Origin: an uncultured bacterium | GTDB lineage: Bacteria > Eisenbacteria > RBG-16-71-46 > CAIMUX01 | Assembly (NCBI GenBank): GCA_946886185.1 | Contig: CAMPIC010000212.1 | Span: 1 to 5,861 of the forward strand | Length of the DNA stretch: 5,861 nucleotides | Direction of reading: 5' to 3' | In this document: positions 1 to 5,495 of the stretch, in pieces | How the letters are laid out: each line of letters starts with the position of its first letter | How positions within the stretch are numbered: the first letter of the stretch is position 1 | Position numbers and translations under genes: made by a program | Notes under the pieces: model-generated | What the model was told of the DNA's origin: nothing | What the model saw: only the letters and a program-made list of their open reading frames with translations | The model's database searches: none

Positions 1-344
1 GAACGCGCCTCGTGGTTGTGATGGGACATTCGCAATGCGGCGCCATCACCGCCACCCTGGAGGCGCTTTCCGGAAGCGCAAACCCGGAATCGCGGACGTT
101 GCGATCGATCGTCGACCGGGTGCGGCCGTCGGTCGAGTCGGTGATCGCGCGCCAGCCGTCGGCAGACTGGAAGCTCCTCGCCCCCGAAGCGGTCCGCGCA
201 AACGTGCGCGCTTCAGTCCATGATCTGCGGCACGGCTCGGAGCTTCTGGAAAACCTGGTTCGCGAGAAGGGGCTTCTGATCGTAGGGGCCGAATACTCGT
301 TGGAAACGGGCGCCGTCGAGTTCCTCATCGATCCGGAAGCCTGA
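1..344 (+). CDS. Beta-class carbonic anhydrase, C-terminal part (5' end outside window)
   Basis: This is the C-terminal 113 residues of a beta-carbonic anhydrase, the cytoplasmic zinc enzyme that interconverts CO2 and bicarbonate. The reading frame is open to the window edge (first full codon at base 3) and ends at TGA 342-344. The segment VVVMGHSQCGAI carries the family's His-x-x-Cys zinc pair (His at base 27, Cys at base 36). The C-terminus (GLLIVGAEYSLETGAVEFL) matches the closing beta-strand of the family, with its Tyr and Gly. The first zinc Cys and the CxDSR motif must lie upstream of the window, because family members are usually about 200-230 residues. An internal GTG at base 12 is not the start, since the fold clearly begins earlier. 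Seen: the zinc motif and C-terminal pattern. Inferred: that the complete gene is functional. The specific symbol (can, cynT and so on) cannot be chosen from this fragment. Confidence 0.93.
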   Translation, partial: TRLVVVMGHSQCGAITATLEALSGSANPESRTLRSIVDRVRPSVESVIARQPSADWKLLAPEAVRANVRASVHDLRHGSELLENLVREKGLLIVGAEYSLETGAVEFLIDPEA

Positions 345-588
345 CCCGTCACCTGTCCCGCAGCCCCTGCTCGCCCGCGTTCGCTGGTCCTCGATGTGGT
401 TCTGAAATGCCCACCCGAGCGACTTTGAATCGCTAGACAAGCCGCAATTCCCGTGTCACGCTCTGCGGCGGTCTCTTTCAGCTTCACCCTTGTCGGGATT
501 GCTGCGAGGGGAGGGCGGATCGCCCGCCGGTTCGCAAGAGATCGAGGGCGGACGCGATGCACGGAGTGCGAATTCAAGGGAGAACACG
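345..588. other. Intergenic region upstream of the DUF3015 gene
   Basis: These 244 bases separate the carbonic anhydrase stop from the DUF3015 start. I find no convincing gene here: the open frames that cross it have no recognisable protein and overlap real genes. It holds a small GC-rich inverted repeat (GGGCG 513-517, CGCCC 521-525, loop GAT) without a T-run, and a weak 4-bp stem at 360-370. I cannot identify a convincing sigma-70 promoter by eye, but the gap length and the ribosome-binding site at its end suggest that the promoter of the downstream genes lies here. Confidence 0.6.
576..582 (+). promoter_or_regulatory. Ribosome-binding site of the DUF3015 gene
   Basis: AAGGGAG lies six bases before ATG 589. 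It decides the start: a longer in-frame reading begins at 490, but only ATG 589 has this Shine-Dalgarno sequence and is followed directly by a signal peptide. Confidence 0.75.
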
Positions 589-1059
589 ATGAAACGACTT
601 CTTGGACTGACTCTCGCTACCTTCTGTACGGTGGCGTTCGCGGGAGCGGCCCTGGCCGTGGACCGGAGCAACGTTGGATGTGGAATCGGATCGATGCTGT
701 TCAAGGACCAGGACGGAGTCCTTTCGCATGCGTTCGCCGCGACCACCAATGGAACGTTTGGAAACCAGACGTTCGGGATCACCTCCGGAACGCTGGAGTG
801 CGCCCGCCCGGCGAGCTTCACCTCGAACGAGAAGCTCCAAACCTTCGTCTCCGACAACATGGACAACCTCGCCATGGACATTTCCAAGGGAAGCGGCGAG
901 TACCTCACCACTCTCGCGGTACTCATGGACACGCCGGTGGAAGCTCGCTCAGAGCTCTATCGGAAGCTCCAGACCAACTTTGCCTCGATCTATTCGTCGG
1001 AAGCGGTCACGAGCGTCGATGTCCTCAACAACATCGAGAAGGTCGTCACGGCGAGCTAG
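589..1059 (+). CDS. DUF3015 family secreted protein
   Basis: A 156-residue exported protein of unknown function. Residues 1-23 form a clear Sec signal peptide: n-region MKR, hydrophobic core LLGLTLATFCTVAFAGA, and ALA before the predicted cleavage at Ala23/Val24. The mature part shows the pattern I associate with DUF3015: GCGIGSMLF near the N-terminus, TNGTFGNQTFGITSGTLEC in the middle, then MDISKGSGEYLTTLAVL and a closing helix. Two cysteines remain in the mature protein (Cys31 and Cys71) and could form a disulfide in the periplasm. It is followed after 34 bases by the DUF4105 gene. I recall this family pair occurring together in Pseudomonas and relatives, but could not check. The start is fixed by the RBS at 576-582. 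Family assignment is strong; the role is unknown, and location in the periplasm or envelope is inferred from the signal peptide. Confidence 0.88.
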   Translation: MKRLLGLTLATFCTVAFAGAALAVDRSNVGCGIGSMLFKDQDGVLSHAFAATTNGTFGNQTFGITSGTLECARPASFTSNEKLQTFVSDNMDNLAMDISKGSGEYLTTLAVLMDTPVEARSELYRKLQTNFASIYSSEAVTSVDVLNNIEKVVTAS

Positions 1060-1065
1060 CACGAA

Positions 1066-1090
1066 CGGCCGCGCCCTCGGGGCGCGATCG
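1066..1090 (+). other. GC-rich hairpin just after the DUF3015 stop
   Basis: A 7-bp perfect stem, CGCGCCC (1070-1076) with GGGCGCG (1080-1086) around loop TCG, extends after one mismatch (1069/1087) by three pairs, one of them G-U, to 1066 and 1090. It starts seven bases after the DUF3015 stop and ends three bases before ATG 1094. No T-run follows, so it is not a classical terminator. It may stabilise the upstream message or mask the weak ribosome-binding region of a start at 1094. Confidence 0.5.
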
Positions 1091-1093
1091 GAC

Positions 1094-3322
1094 ATGCAGC
1101 GAGGAACGGGGGGCATTCGAGCGGCAGTGGAATCTCGAATCGCCCCCTTTCTATTGGTCGCGCTGTTTCAGGTGTTCGCGGTCATGAAGGCCGCTCATGC
1201 CGAGGAGACCGAGCACCTCGACGTTCCTACCGCGCCCGACTCCGCGCCCCATGTGCCTACTGCGCCCGACTCGGCGCTCCACGTCCCTGCGGCGCCCGAC
1301 TCGGCGCTCCATGTGCCTACGGCGCCCGACTCCGCGCCCCATGTCCCTACTGTGCCCGACTCGGCGCTCCATGGGCCTCCGGCGCCCGACTCGGCACTCC
1401 ACGTTCCTACCGCGCCCGACTCCGCACTCCATGTGCCTACTGCGCCCGACTCGGCGCTCCACGTCCCTGCGACGCCCGACTCAACGCTCCACGTCCTCGA
1501 CTCGGAGTCCTACCTGGACGATCTCCTCCGACAAGCGGAGAGGCTCCGCCTTCACGAGGACCCGTACTGGCACACTCTTCTCCACTACAAGAAGGGGCTC
1601 TTCGGACTGCGCAGCCTCGTGGACGATCCGAAGTTTTTCGCCTCGCCGGAAGGAAAGCAAAAGCCGGCCGAGGAGCTGAAGGCGACCTTGCGGTCATTCT
1701 TCTCGCTCCCCGATTCCAGCCAGGGGAAGCATCCGGTCTGCCGTTTTCCGGCTCGCCTGGAGTGGCTGACGGAGAAGCTCGCGATTGATCGTTCCCGGCT
1801 GCCGCTGCCCGAGTGCGATTCCTTCGAGGCGTTCTACGCGGCGATCAGCCCTCTGTCAGCTTCGCTCATCTTTCCGACCTCGCACATGAACAGCCCTGCT
1901 TCGATGTATGGACACACGCTGATCACCATCCAGGGCGAGAACGGCAGCGAGCTGCTCTCCTATGCGGTCAATTACGCCGCGGTGACGCGCGAATCGTTCG
2001 GGCCTTTCTACATCGTCAAGGGCCTCTTCGGGCTGTATCCGGGATATTTCTCGATCCTTCCCTACTACATGAAGCTGCAGCAATACAGCGACGTCAACGA
2101 TCGGGACATCTGGGAGTATCCGCTTTCTCTGACCCCGGCGGAGCTGCGCCGTTTGCTCGCCCATGTTTACGAAATGGAGGACGTGTACTCCGACTACTAC
2201 TTCTTCAGCGAGAATTGCTCCTACGATCTGTTGTTCCTTCTCGACGCGGCCCGTCCTTCACTTCGTCTGACGGACGAGTTCGGTTGGTGGGTGATTCCGC
2301 TCGACACGATTCGCGCGATTCAGCGAACTGGTTTGACGAGCGAGGCCGTGTACCGCCCATCCAAGTCCACCAAGATCATGCATCTGGCCCAAGCGCTTCC
2401 GAAGGAGCAGCGCAAGGCGGCGGTACGCGTCGCGTTCGGGGAACAGGAGATCGATGCACTGGTGAATGGAGGAACGACTCGCGAGGAAAAGACGCGCGCG
2501 GTCGACCTGACCAGCGAGTATCTGCAGTATCTGCATGCGAAAGGGGAGATCGAAAAGGCGGATTACGTTCCCCGGTTCTTGCAGGCGCTCCAGCTGCGAA
2601 GCACGCTGGGAGAAGGGGAGGCGTGGTTGGAGGAGATTCCGTCCCCGCCCGAGCCGGCCCTGGGGCATCGTTCGAGCCGGGCGATGCTGGGGTCGGGGGT
2701 GCGCGACCGGGAGTATTACCAGGAGCTTCGTATCCGACCGGCGTACCACGACCTGCTCGACGCGTCGCAGGGATTCAAGCCCGGCTCCGAGATCATCTTT
2801 CTGGAAGGCGTCGTTCGCTATTATCCGCGAATCGAGGAGGCGCAGCTCGAGCGCTTCGACGCGATCGGCATCACCTCGATCGCTCCCCGGAACGAATTCT
2901 TCCGGCACACTTCATGGAAAGTAGAAACCGGACTGATCCGGCGGTCACTCGCGCAGGGGGGCCGAGATCTGGTGTATCGGCTCGACACCGGATTCGGCAG
3001 ATCCGTGGAAAATTTCCTGGGCATGCCGTATGCGATGATCGAGAGCGAGATCCAGGTGGGAGGCGCCCTGGATGGGAACTGGTCCTGGGGGGGAGGCGCT
3101 TCCCTCGGAACGATCAAAGCGGTGTCGGATTGGTGGAACCTTCAGCTTCTCGGTCGAGCGATGTTCTTTCGCCTCGGAGAGCAAGACGATCGATTCGGAC
3201 TGGCCCTGGGAAGCGGGTTCCGATTGAGCCGGAACTGGAATCTCTCCCTGGAAACGGAAAGGAGCACCGAGCAGGATGTCTCGATCTGGGATTCGAAGGT
3301 TGGCCTGCGGTTCTTCTACTAG
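1094..3322 (+). CDS. DUF4105 family envelope protein with decapeptide-repeat linker and beta-barrel-like C-terminus
   Basis: A 742-residue exported protein of unknown function. Order of parts: signal peptide (about 1-36, core IAPFLLVALFQVFAV, ending AAHA before EET); nine decapeptide repeats (44-133); a DUF4105-type domain (about 138-430); a helical stretch; and from about 530 a segment of alternating Gly/aromatic strands ending GLRFFY, as outer-membrane barrels do. The domain shows SHMNSPASMYGHTLI (His264, His274) and FSENCSYDLLFLLD (Asn374, Cys375). I recall Pfam treating this family as Lnb N-terminal periplasmic domain-like, not verified here. The His-before-Cys order would fit a permuted papain-like fold; that is inference. 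The start is uncertain: ATG 1094 has a weak RBS, and GTG 1127 would give a compact 25-residue signal peptide but lies in the loop of the hairpin at 1108-1150. ATG 1184 would lose the signal peptide. The extra N-terminal length is mostly the repeat linker. It follows DUF3015 and precedes a lipoprotein gene. Confidence 0.85.
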   Translation: MQRGTGGIRAAVESRIAPFLLVALFQVFAVMKAAHAEETEHLDVPTAPDSAPHVPTAPDSALHVPAAPDSALHVPTAPDSAPHVPTVPDSALHGPPAPDSALHVPTAPDSALHVPTAPDSALHVPATPDSTLHVLDSESYLDDLLRQAERLRLHEDPYWHTLLHYKKGLFGLRSLVDDPKFFASPEGKQKPAEELKATLRSFFSLPDSSQGKHPVCRFPARLEWLTEKLAIDRSRLPLPECDSFEAFYAAISPLSASLIFPTSHMNSPASMYGHTLITIQGENGSELLSYAVNYAAVTRESFGPFYIVKGLFGLYPGYFSILPYYMKLQQYSDVNDRDIWEYPLSLTPAELRRLLAHVYEMEDVYSDYYFFSENCSYDLLFLLDAARPSLRLTDEFGWWVIPLDTIRAIQRTGLTSEAVYRPSKSTKIMHLAQALPKEQRKAAVRVAFGEQEIDALVNGGTTREEKTRAVDLTSEYLQYLHAKGEIEKADYVPRFLQALQLRSTLGEGEAWLEEIPSPPEPALGHRSSRAMLGSGVRDREYYQELRIRPAYHDLLDASQGFKPGSEIIFLEGVVRYYPRIEEAQLERFDAIGITSIAPRNEFFRHTSWKVETGLIRRSLAQGGRDLVYRLDTGFGRSVENFLGMPYAMIESEIQVGGALDGNWSWGGGASLGTIKAVSDWWNLQLLGRAMFFRLGEQDDRFGLALGSGFRLSRNWNLSLETERSTEQDVSIWDSKVGLRFFY
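1108..1150 (+). terminator. Terminator-like hairpin overlapping the start of the DUF4105 gene
   Basis: The 5' arm 1109-1121 (GGGGGC then ATTCGAG) pairs with the 3' arm 1134-1147 (CTCGAAT, one bulged C at 1141, then GCCCCC). This gives 13 base pairs with a 12-base loop, followed by TTTCTATT. It has the form of an intrinsic terminator with an imperfect T-run. It begins about 50 bases after the DUF3015 stop but lies inside the DUF4105 reading frame, covering codons ahead of the signal-peptide core. It could terminate or attenuate transcription after DUF3015, or control translation of DUF4105. The base pairing is seen; the function is inferred. Confidence 0.55.
1223..1492 (+). repeat. Nine tandem 30-bp repeats encoding a VPTAPDSALH-type decapeptide
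   Basis: Nine in-frame 30-base units fill exactly 270 bases. In order they encode VPTAPDSAPH, VPTAPDSALH, VPAAPDSALH, VPTAPDSAPH, VPTVPDSALH, GPPAPDSALH, VPTAPDSALH, VPTAPDSALH and VPATPDSTLH. The core CCCGAC (Pro-Asp) is kept in all units, and most differences are at third positions or at residues 3, 4 and 9. Units 2 and 8 are identical in DNA, and unit 7 differs from unit 1 by two bases, which suggests that a three-unit, 90-base block was duplicated. The product is a Pro/Ala-rich flexible or extended linker between signal peptide and DUF4105 domain. Unit number may vary between strains without breaking the frame. Confidence 0.95.
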
Positions 3323-3353
3323 CCGCTGCGACCGCCGCATTTACTTGGATGCC

Positions 3354-3402
3354 GTGCCTGGGTGTTCCGTAACCAGGCGCGCCATGCATGGTTGCATGGC
3401 GC
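3354..3402 (+). promoter_or_regulatory. Two adjacent hairpins over the start region of the lipoprotein gene
   Basis: The second hairpin is perfect: GCGCCATGCA (3379-3388) pairs with TGCATGGCGC (3393-3402) around loop TGGT, and ATG 3384 lies inside its 5' arm. The first pairs 3354-3361 with 3373-3380 (8 bp including one G-U, loop 11) and contains the only Shine-Dalgarno-like AGG (3375-3377). The two share bases 3379-3380, so they compete slightly. If transcribed, they would hide both the start codon and the weak ribosome-binding site, which suggests translational control or translation coupled to the upstream gene. The pairing is seen; the role is inferred. Confidence 0.5.
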
Positions 3403-3983
3403 TGGCGCTGGCGATTTTCCTGCTGGCGTGCGCCGCCGGGCCGATCCCTCCTGCCGGGCAAATGATGGAAGGGCAGTCCGCGGAGCGCTCGAACACAGCC
3501 GGCTCCGGTGCGACTGCTGCTGTCCTACGAGGTACGTCCGAGCTTCCCGAAGCCGCGCTCGACCTGCTCGCGCAGAGCGCGCGCGACTCTTGCTCCATCT
3601 GCGCCGAGCGAAACCGGAAGGAGGCGTTCGAGCAGTTGGATGCTTTCTATGCTCCGGGAGTCCTGATCACGAGCGAGCCGGGTCGCACCTTTCTCCCGTC
3701 GGCCAAAAGCCCCTTGGAGCTCGCCCTCTCCTCCTACGCCCGCGAGACCCCCATGCTCACACTGCGATTCCACACGATGAAGGAGCACCTCGTCGGAGTG
3801 GACACGACAGACTACAGCGATGAGGCCTGGGTCGCGTTCTTGGCCTCGAACCCCGGTATGGTCCTGGATGGGACGATCCAACTGATCGCGTATCCGTACG
3901 GCGACGGTCCGACTTATTTGTACTCGCAGGCGGAGAATCACTTGCAGCTGCAGTGCAGGGTGCTGGAGCTCAACGAGCGATAG
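3384..3983 (+). CDS. Putative lipoprotein of unknown family
   Basis: A 199-residue protein from ATG 3384. Its N-terminus MHGCMALALAIFLLAC ends in a lipobox (LLAC, lipidated Cys16), followed by a Pro/Gly/Ser-rich tether (about 17-52) and a globular part. I do not recognise the family. Visible traits are a CSIC motif (Cys70, Cys73) in a helical, charged stretch, a third Cys at 191, a segment FYAPGVLITSEPGRTF, and a C-terminal mixed alpha/beta part with many Tyr. The start is uncertain: from ATG 3384 the n-region lacks Lys/Arg, whereas GTG 3354 would add a stretch with Arg-Arg and give a more usual signal peptide, though its RBS is also weak. ATG 3396 is possible but shorter. The gene starts 61 bases after the DUF4105 stop on the same strand, so it is probably co-transcribed and may work with it at the envelope. 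The reading frame and lipobox are well supported; the function is unknown. Confidence 0.75.
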   Translation: MHGCMALALAIFLLACAAGPIPPAGQMMEGQSAERSNTAGSGATAAVLRGTSELPEAALDLLAQSARDSCSICAERNRKEAFEQLDAFYAPGVLITSEPGRTFLPSAKSPLELALSSYARETPMLTLRFHTMKEHLVGVDTTDYSDEAWVAFLASNPGMVLDGTIQLIAYPYGDGPTYLYSQAENHLQLQCRVLELNER

Positions 3984-3992
3984 GCGACCCCG

Positions 3993-5168
3993 CTAGTTCC
4001 CTTTGACGCTCAGCACCTGGCGAAGCGTGTGCTCGACGCGCACGAGCTCCCGGCTGTTGTCCATCACTTCGTCGATATCCTTGTAGGCCATCGGGAGCTC
4101 GTCGATCAGCTGCGCGGAATGCCTGCACTCGATTCCTTCCATGGCGGTTTCGAAGTCGGCCATGGTGAAGCGCCGTCGCGCCTCGCCCCGAGAGAATCGA
4201 CGCCCGGCGCCATGGGGTGCGGAGTGGAACGCGTCAGGATTGCCGAGACCGGAGACGATGTAGCTTCGGGTGCCCATCGATCCCGGAATCACGCCCTTCT
4301 GCCCTTCCTGCATCTGAATGGCGCCCTTGCGCGTGATCCAGACATTCTGTCCGAAGTGATGTTCCCGCTGCGTGAAGTTGTGGTGGCAGTTGATCCGCTC
4401 GAGCTCGATCTCCTGCTGATGGCCCCCTTCTCCGAACAAGGCATGGCTGACCTCGTTGAGGACGCGATCCATCATCTCCTCTCGATTGAGACGCGCGTAG
4501 TCCTGCGCCCAGAGCAGATCACGCATGTACGCTTCGAACTCGGGCGTTTCCTCGGACAAATAGGCAAGATCGCGATCGGGAAGGGAAACGCGATCGGCCT
4601 GCATCAGCCGCTGAGCGGTCTTGATGTGGGAGTCGGCCACTCGATTTCCCACTCCCCGGGATCCCGAATGTAGAACCAGCCACACCTGCTCATCTTCGTC
4701 GAGGCACACCTCGATGAAGTGATTGCCGGATCCGAGCGTTCCGAGCTGCGCGGTCCAGTCCGCGAATCGGCTGTAATCCACCTTGGCGAGGCTCCGCAGC
4801 GCCGAGATGCGGGCAGCGGCAGTTTCGGTGATCTTGCGGTTGGCGCCGCCGGTTCCGACCGGAATGCGACGCTCGATTCCCTCTCGGAGCGCGCGCAGGT
4901 CGTCCGGCAGTTGTCCGGCGGAAAACTTCGTCCGTACGGCGACCATGCCGCAGCCCACGTCGACGCCGACCGCAGCGGGAATGATCGCGCCCTTGGTGGC
5001 GATGACGGTCCCTACGGTCGCTCCCTTTCCCAGGTGGCAATCCGGCATGACCGCGACGTGCTTGAATACGAAGGGCATTCCCGAGACATTGTGGATCTGC
5101 GCCCGCGCCGCGGGCTCGATCTGCTCCGGAGGGAGCCAAGTCTTCACTCGATCATTGAGCTGATACAT
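3993..5168 (-). CDS. rtcB: RNA-splicing ligase RtcB
   Basis: Complete 391-residue RtcB, the GTP- and Mn2+-dependent ligase that joins RNA ends carrying 2',3'-cyclic phosphate or 3'-phosphate to 5'-hydroxyl ends, in RNA repair or tRNA splicing. All the family's signature residues are visible: VGVDVGCG (Asp70, Cys73), GSGNHFIEV (Asn149, His150), LHSGSRGVG (His167), NCHHNF (His263), and HSAPHGAGR, where His319 is the residue that becomes guanylylated. The length is close to the roughly 400-residue bacterial form. Translation starts at ATG 5168-5166 (MYQLNDRVKTWL, a normal RtcB beginning), although no strong Shine-Dalgarno is seen just upstream. No rtcA, rtcR or archease gene is adjacent in the window. 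The gene converges on the lipoprotein gene: only 9 bases separate the two stop codons, and I see no classical terminator between them. Confidence 0.97.
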   Translation of the reverse strand: MYQLNDRVKTWLPPEQIEPAARAQIHNVSGMPFVFKHVAVMPDCHLGKGATVGTVIATKGAIIPAAVGVDVGCGMVAVRTKFSAGQLPDDLRALREGIERRIPVGTGGANRKITETAAARISALRSLAKVDYSRFADWTAQLGTLGSGNHFIEVCLDEDEQVWLVLHSGSRGVGNRVADSHIKTAQRLMQADRVSLPDRDLAYLSEETPEFEAYMRDLLWAQDYARLNREEMMDRVLNEVSHALFGEGGHQQEIELERINCHHNFTQREHHFGQNVWITRKGAIQMQEGQKGVIPGSMGTRSYIVSGLGNPDAFHSAPHGAGRRFSRGEARRRFTMADFETAMEGIECRHSAQLIDELPMAYKDIDEVMDNSRELVRVEHTLRQVLSVKGN

Positions 5169-5495
5169 GGATGGAGACGATCCGCCCTCGCATTCGTCTT
5201 GGGCAAAACGCGAACCGAGGAAGTGCCTGGCGATTTGCTCACCGGCTGCTTCCTCGGCATCATTTCACGCTTCGGCCGAGATGGCCGACCTGGGTGCCCG
5301 CGGCTGAATCCCTGCCTCTGGACAAGGATGTTACCGCGCCAGACTATGGCAGATCGGCAGGGCGCCTGTGAGAGCTGCTTGCGCGTAAGACATCTCGAGA
5401 TATGCAGATCGCGGTATCGGATCTGATTCTCGTGAGATTGATTGCCTGCTTGCGCAACAGACCATGCAGATGCGCCCTGCTTCTACCGGGACCGA
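5169..5495. other. Intergenic region upstream of rtcB with small palindromes
   Basis: These 327 bases lie between the rtcB start and the stop of the next reverse-strand gene, and presumably hold the rtcB promoter and the end of the upstream transcript. I see no convincing gene: the open frames crossing it are antisense shadows of rtcB or lack recognisable protein. Inverted repeats cluster at 5392-5437: the perfect palindrome ATCTCGAGAT (5392-5401), CAGATC/GATCTG (5405-5410 and 5420-5425), and TCTCGTGAGA (5428-5437). A 10-base direct repeat, CTGCTTGCGC, occurs at 5375-5384 and 5446-5455. No T-rich terminator or clear -35/-10 pair is evident on either strand. Confidence 0.55.

Noticed and set aside
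490..588. Upstream start at 490 for the DUF3015 gene
   Set aside because: It would add 33 charged residues before a clear signal peptide. ATG 589 has AAGGGAG at the right distance.
453..1187. A 244-residue forward frame covering the DUF3015 region
   Set aside because: It overlaps the DUF3015 gene in another frame, is Arg/Gly-rich and has no recognisable domain or good ribosome-binding site.
1151..1679. Arg/Pro-rich open frames on both strands across the repeat array
   Set aside because: A 30-base unit is a multiple of three, so any frame free of stops in one unit stays open through the array. These are shadows of the DUF4105 frame, which has the signal peptide and domain.
1813..3372. A 519-residue forward frame overlapping the DUF4105 gene
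   Set aside because: It is Arg/Pro-rich with no motifs, while the overlapping frame encodes the DUF4105 domain and barrel-like C-terminus. It is a GC-driven shadow.
3959..4017. Inverted repeat GGTGCTG / CAGCACC spanning the convergent stop codons as a two-way terminator
   Set aside because: Only 7 bp with a 45-base loop and no T-run, and both arms are inside coding sequence. Probably chance.
4029..5426. Long forward-strand open frames (up to about 235 residues) opposite rtcB
   Set aside because: They are antisense shadows of a complete, clearly recognisable RtcB in high-GC DNA and have no recognisable protein features.
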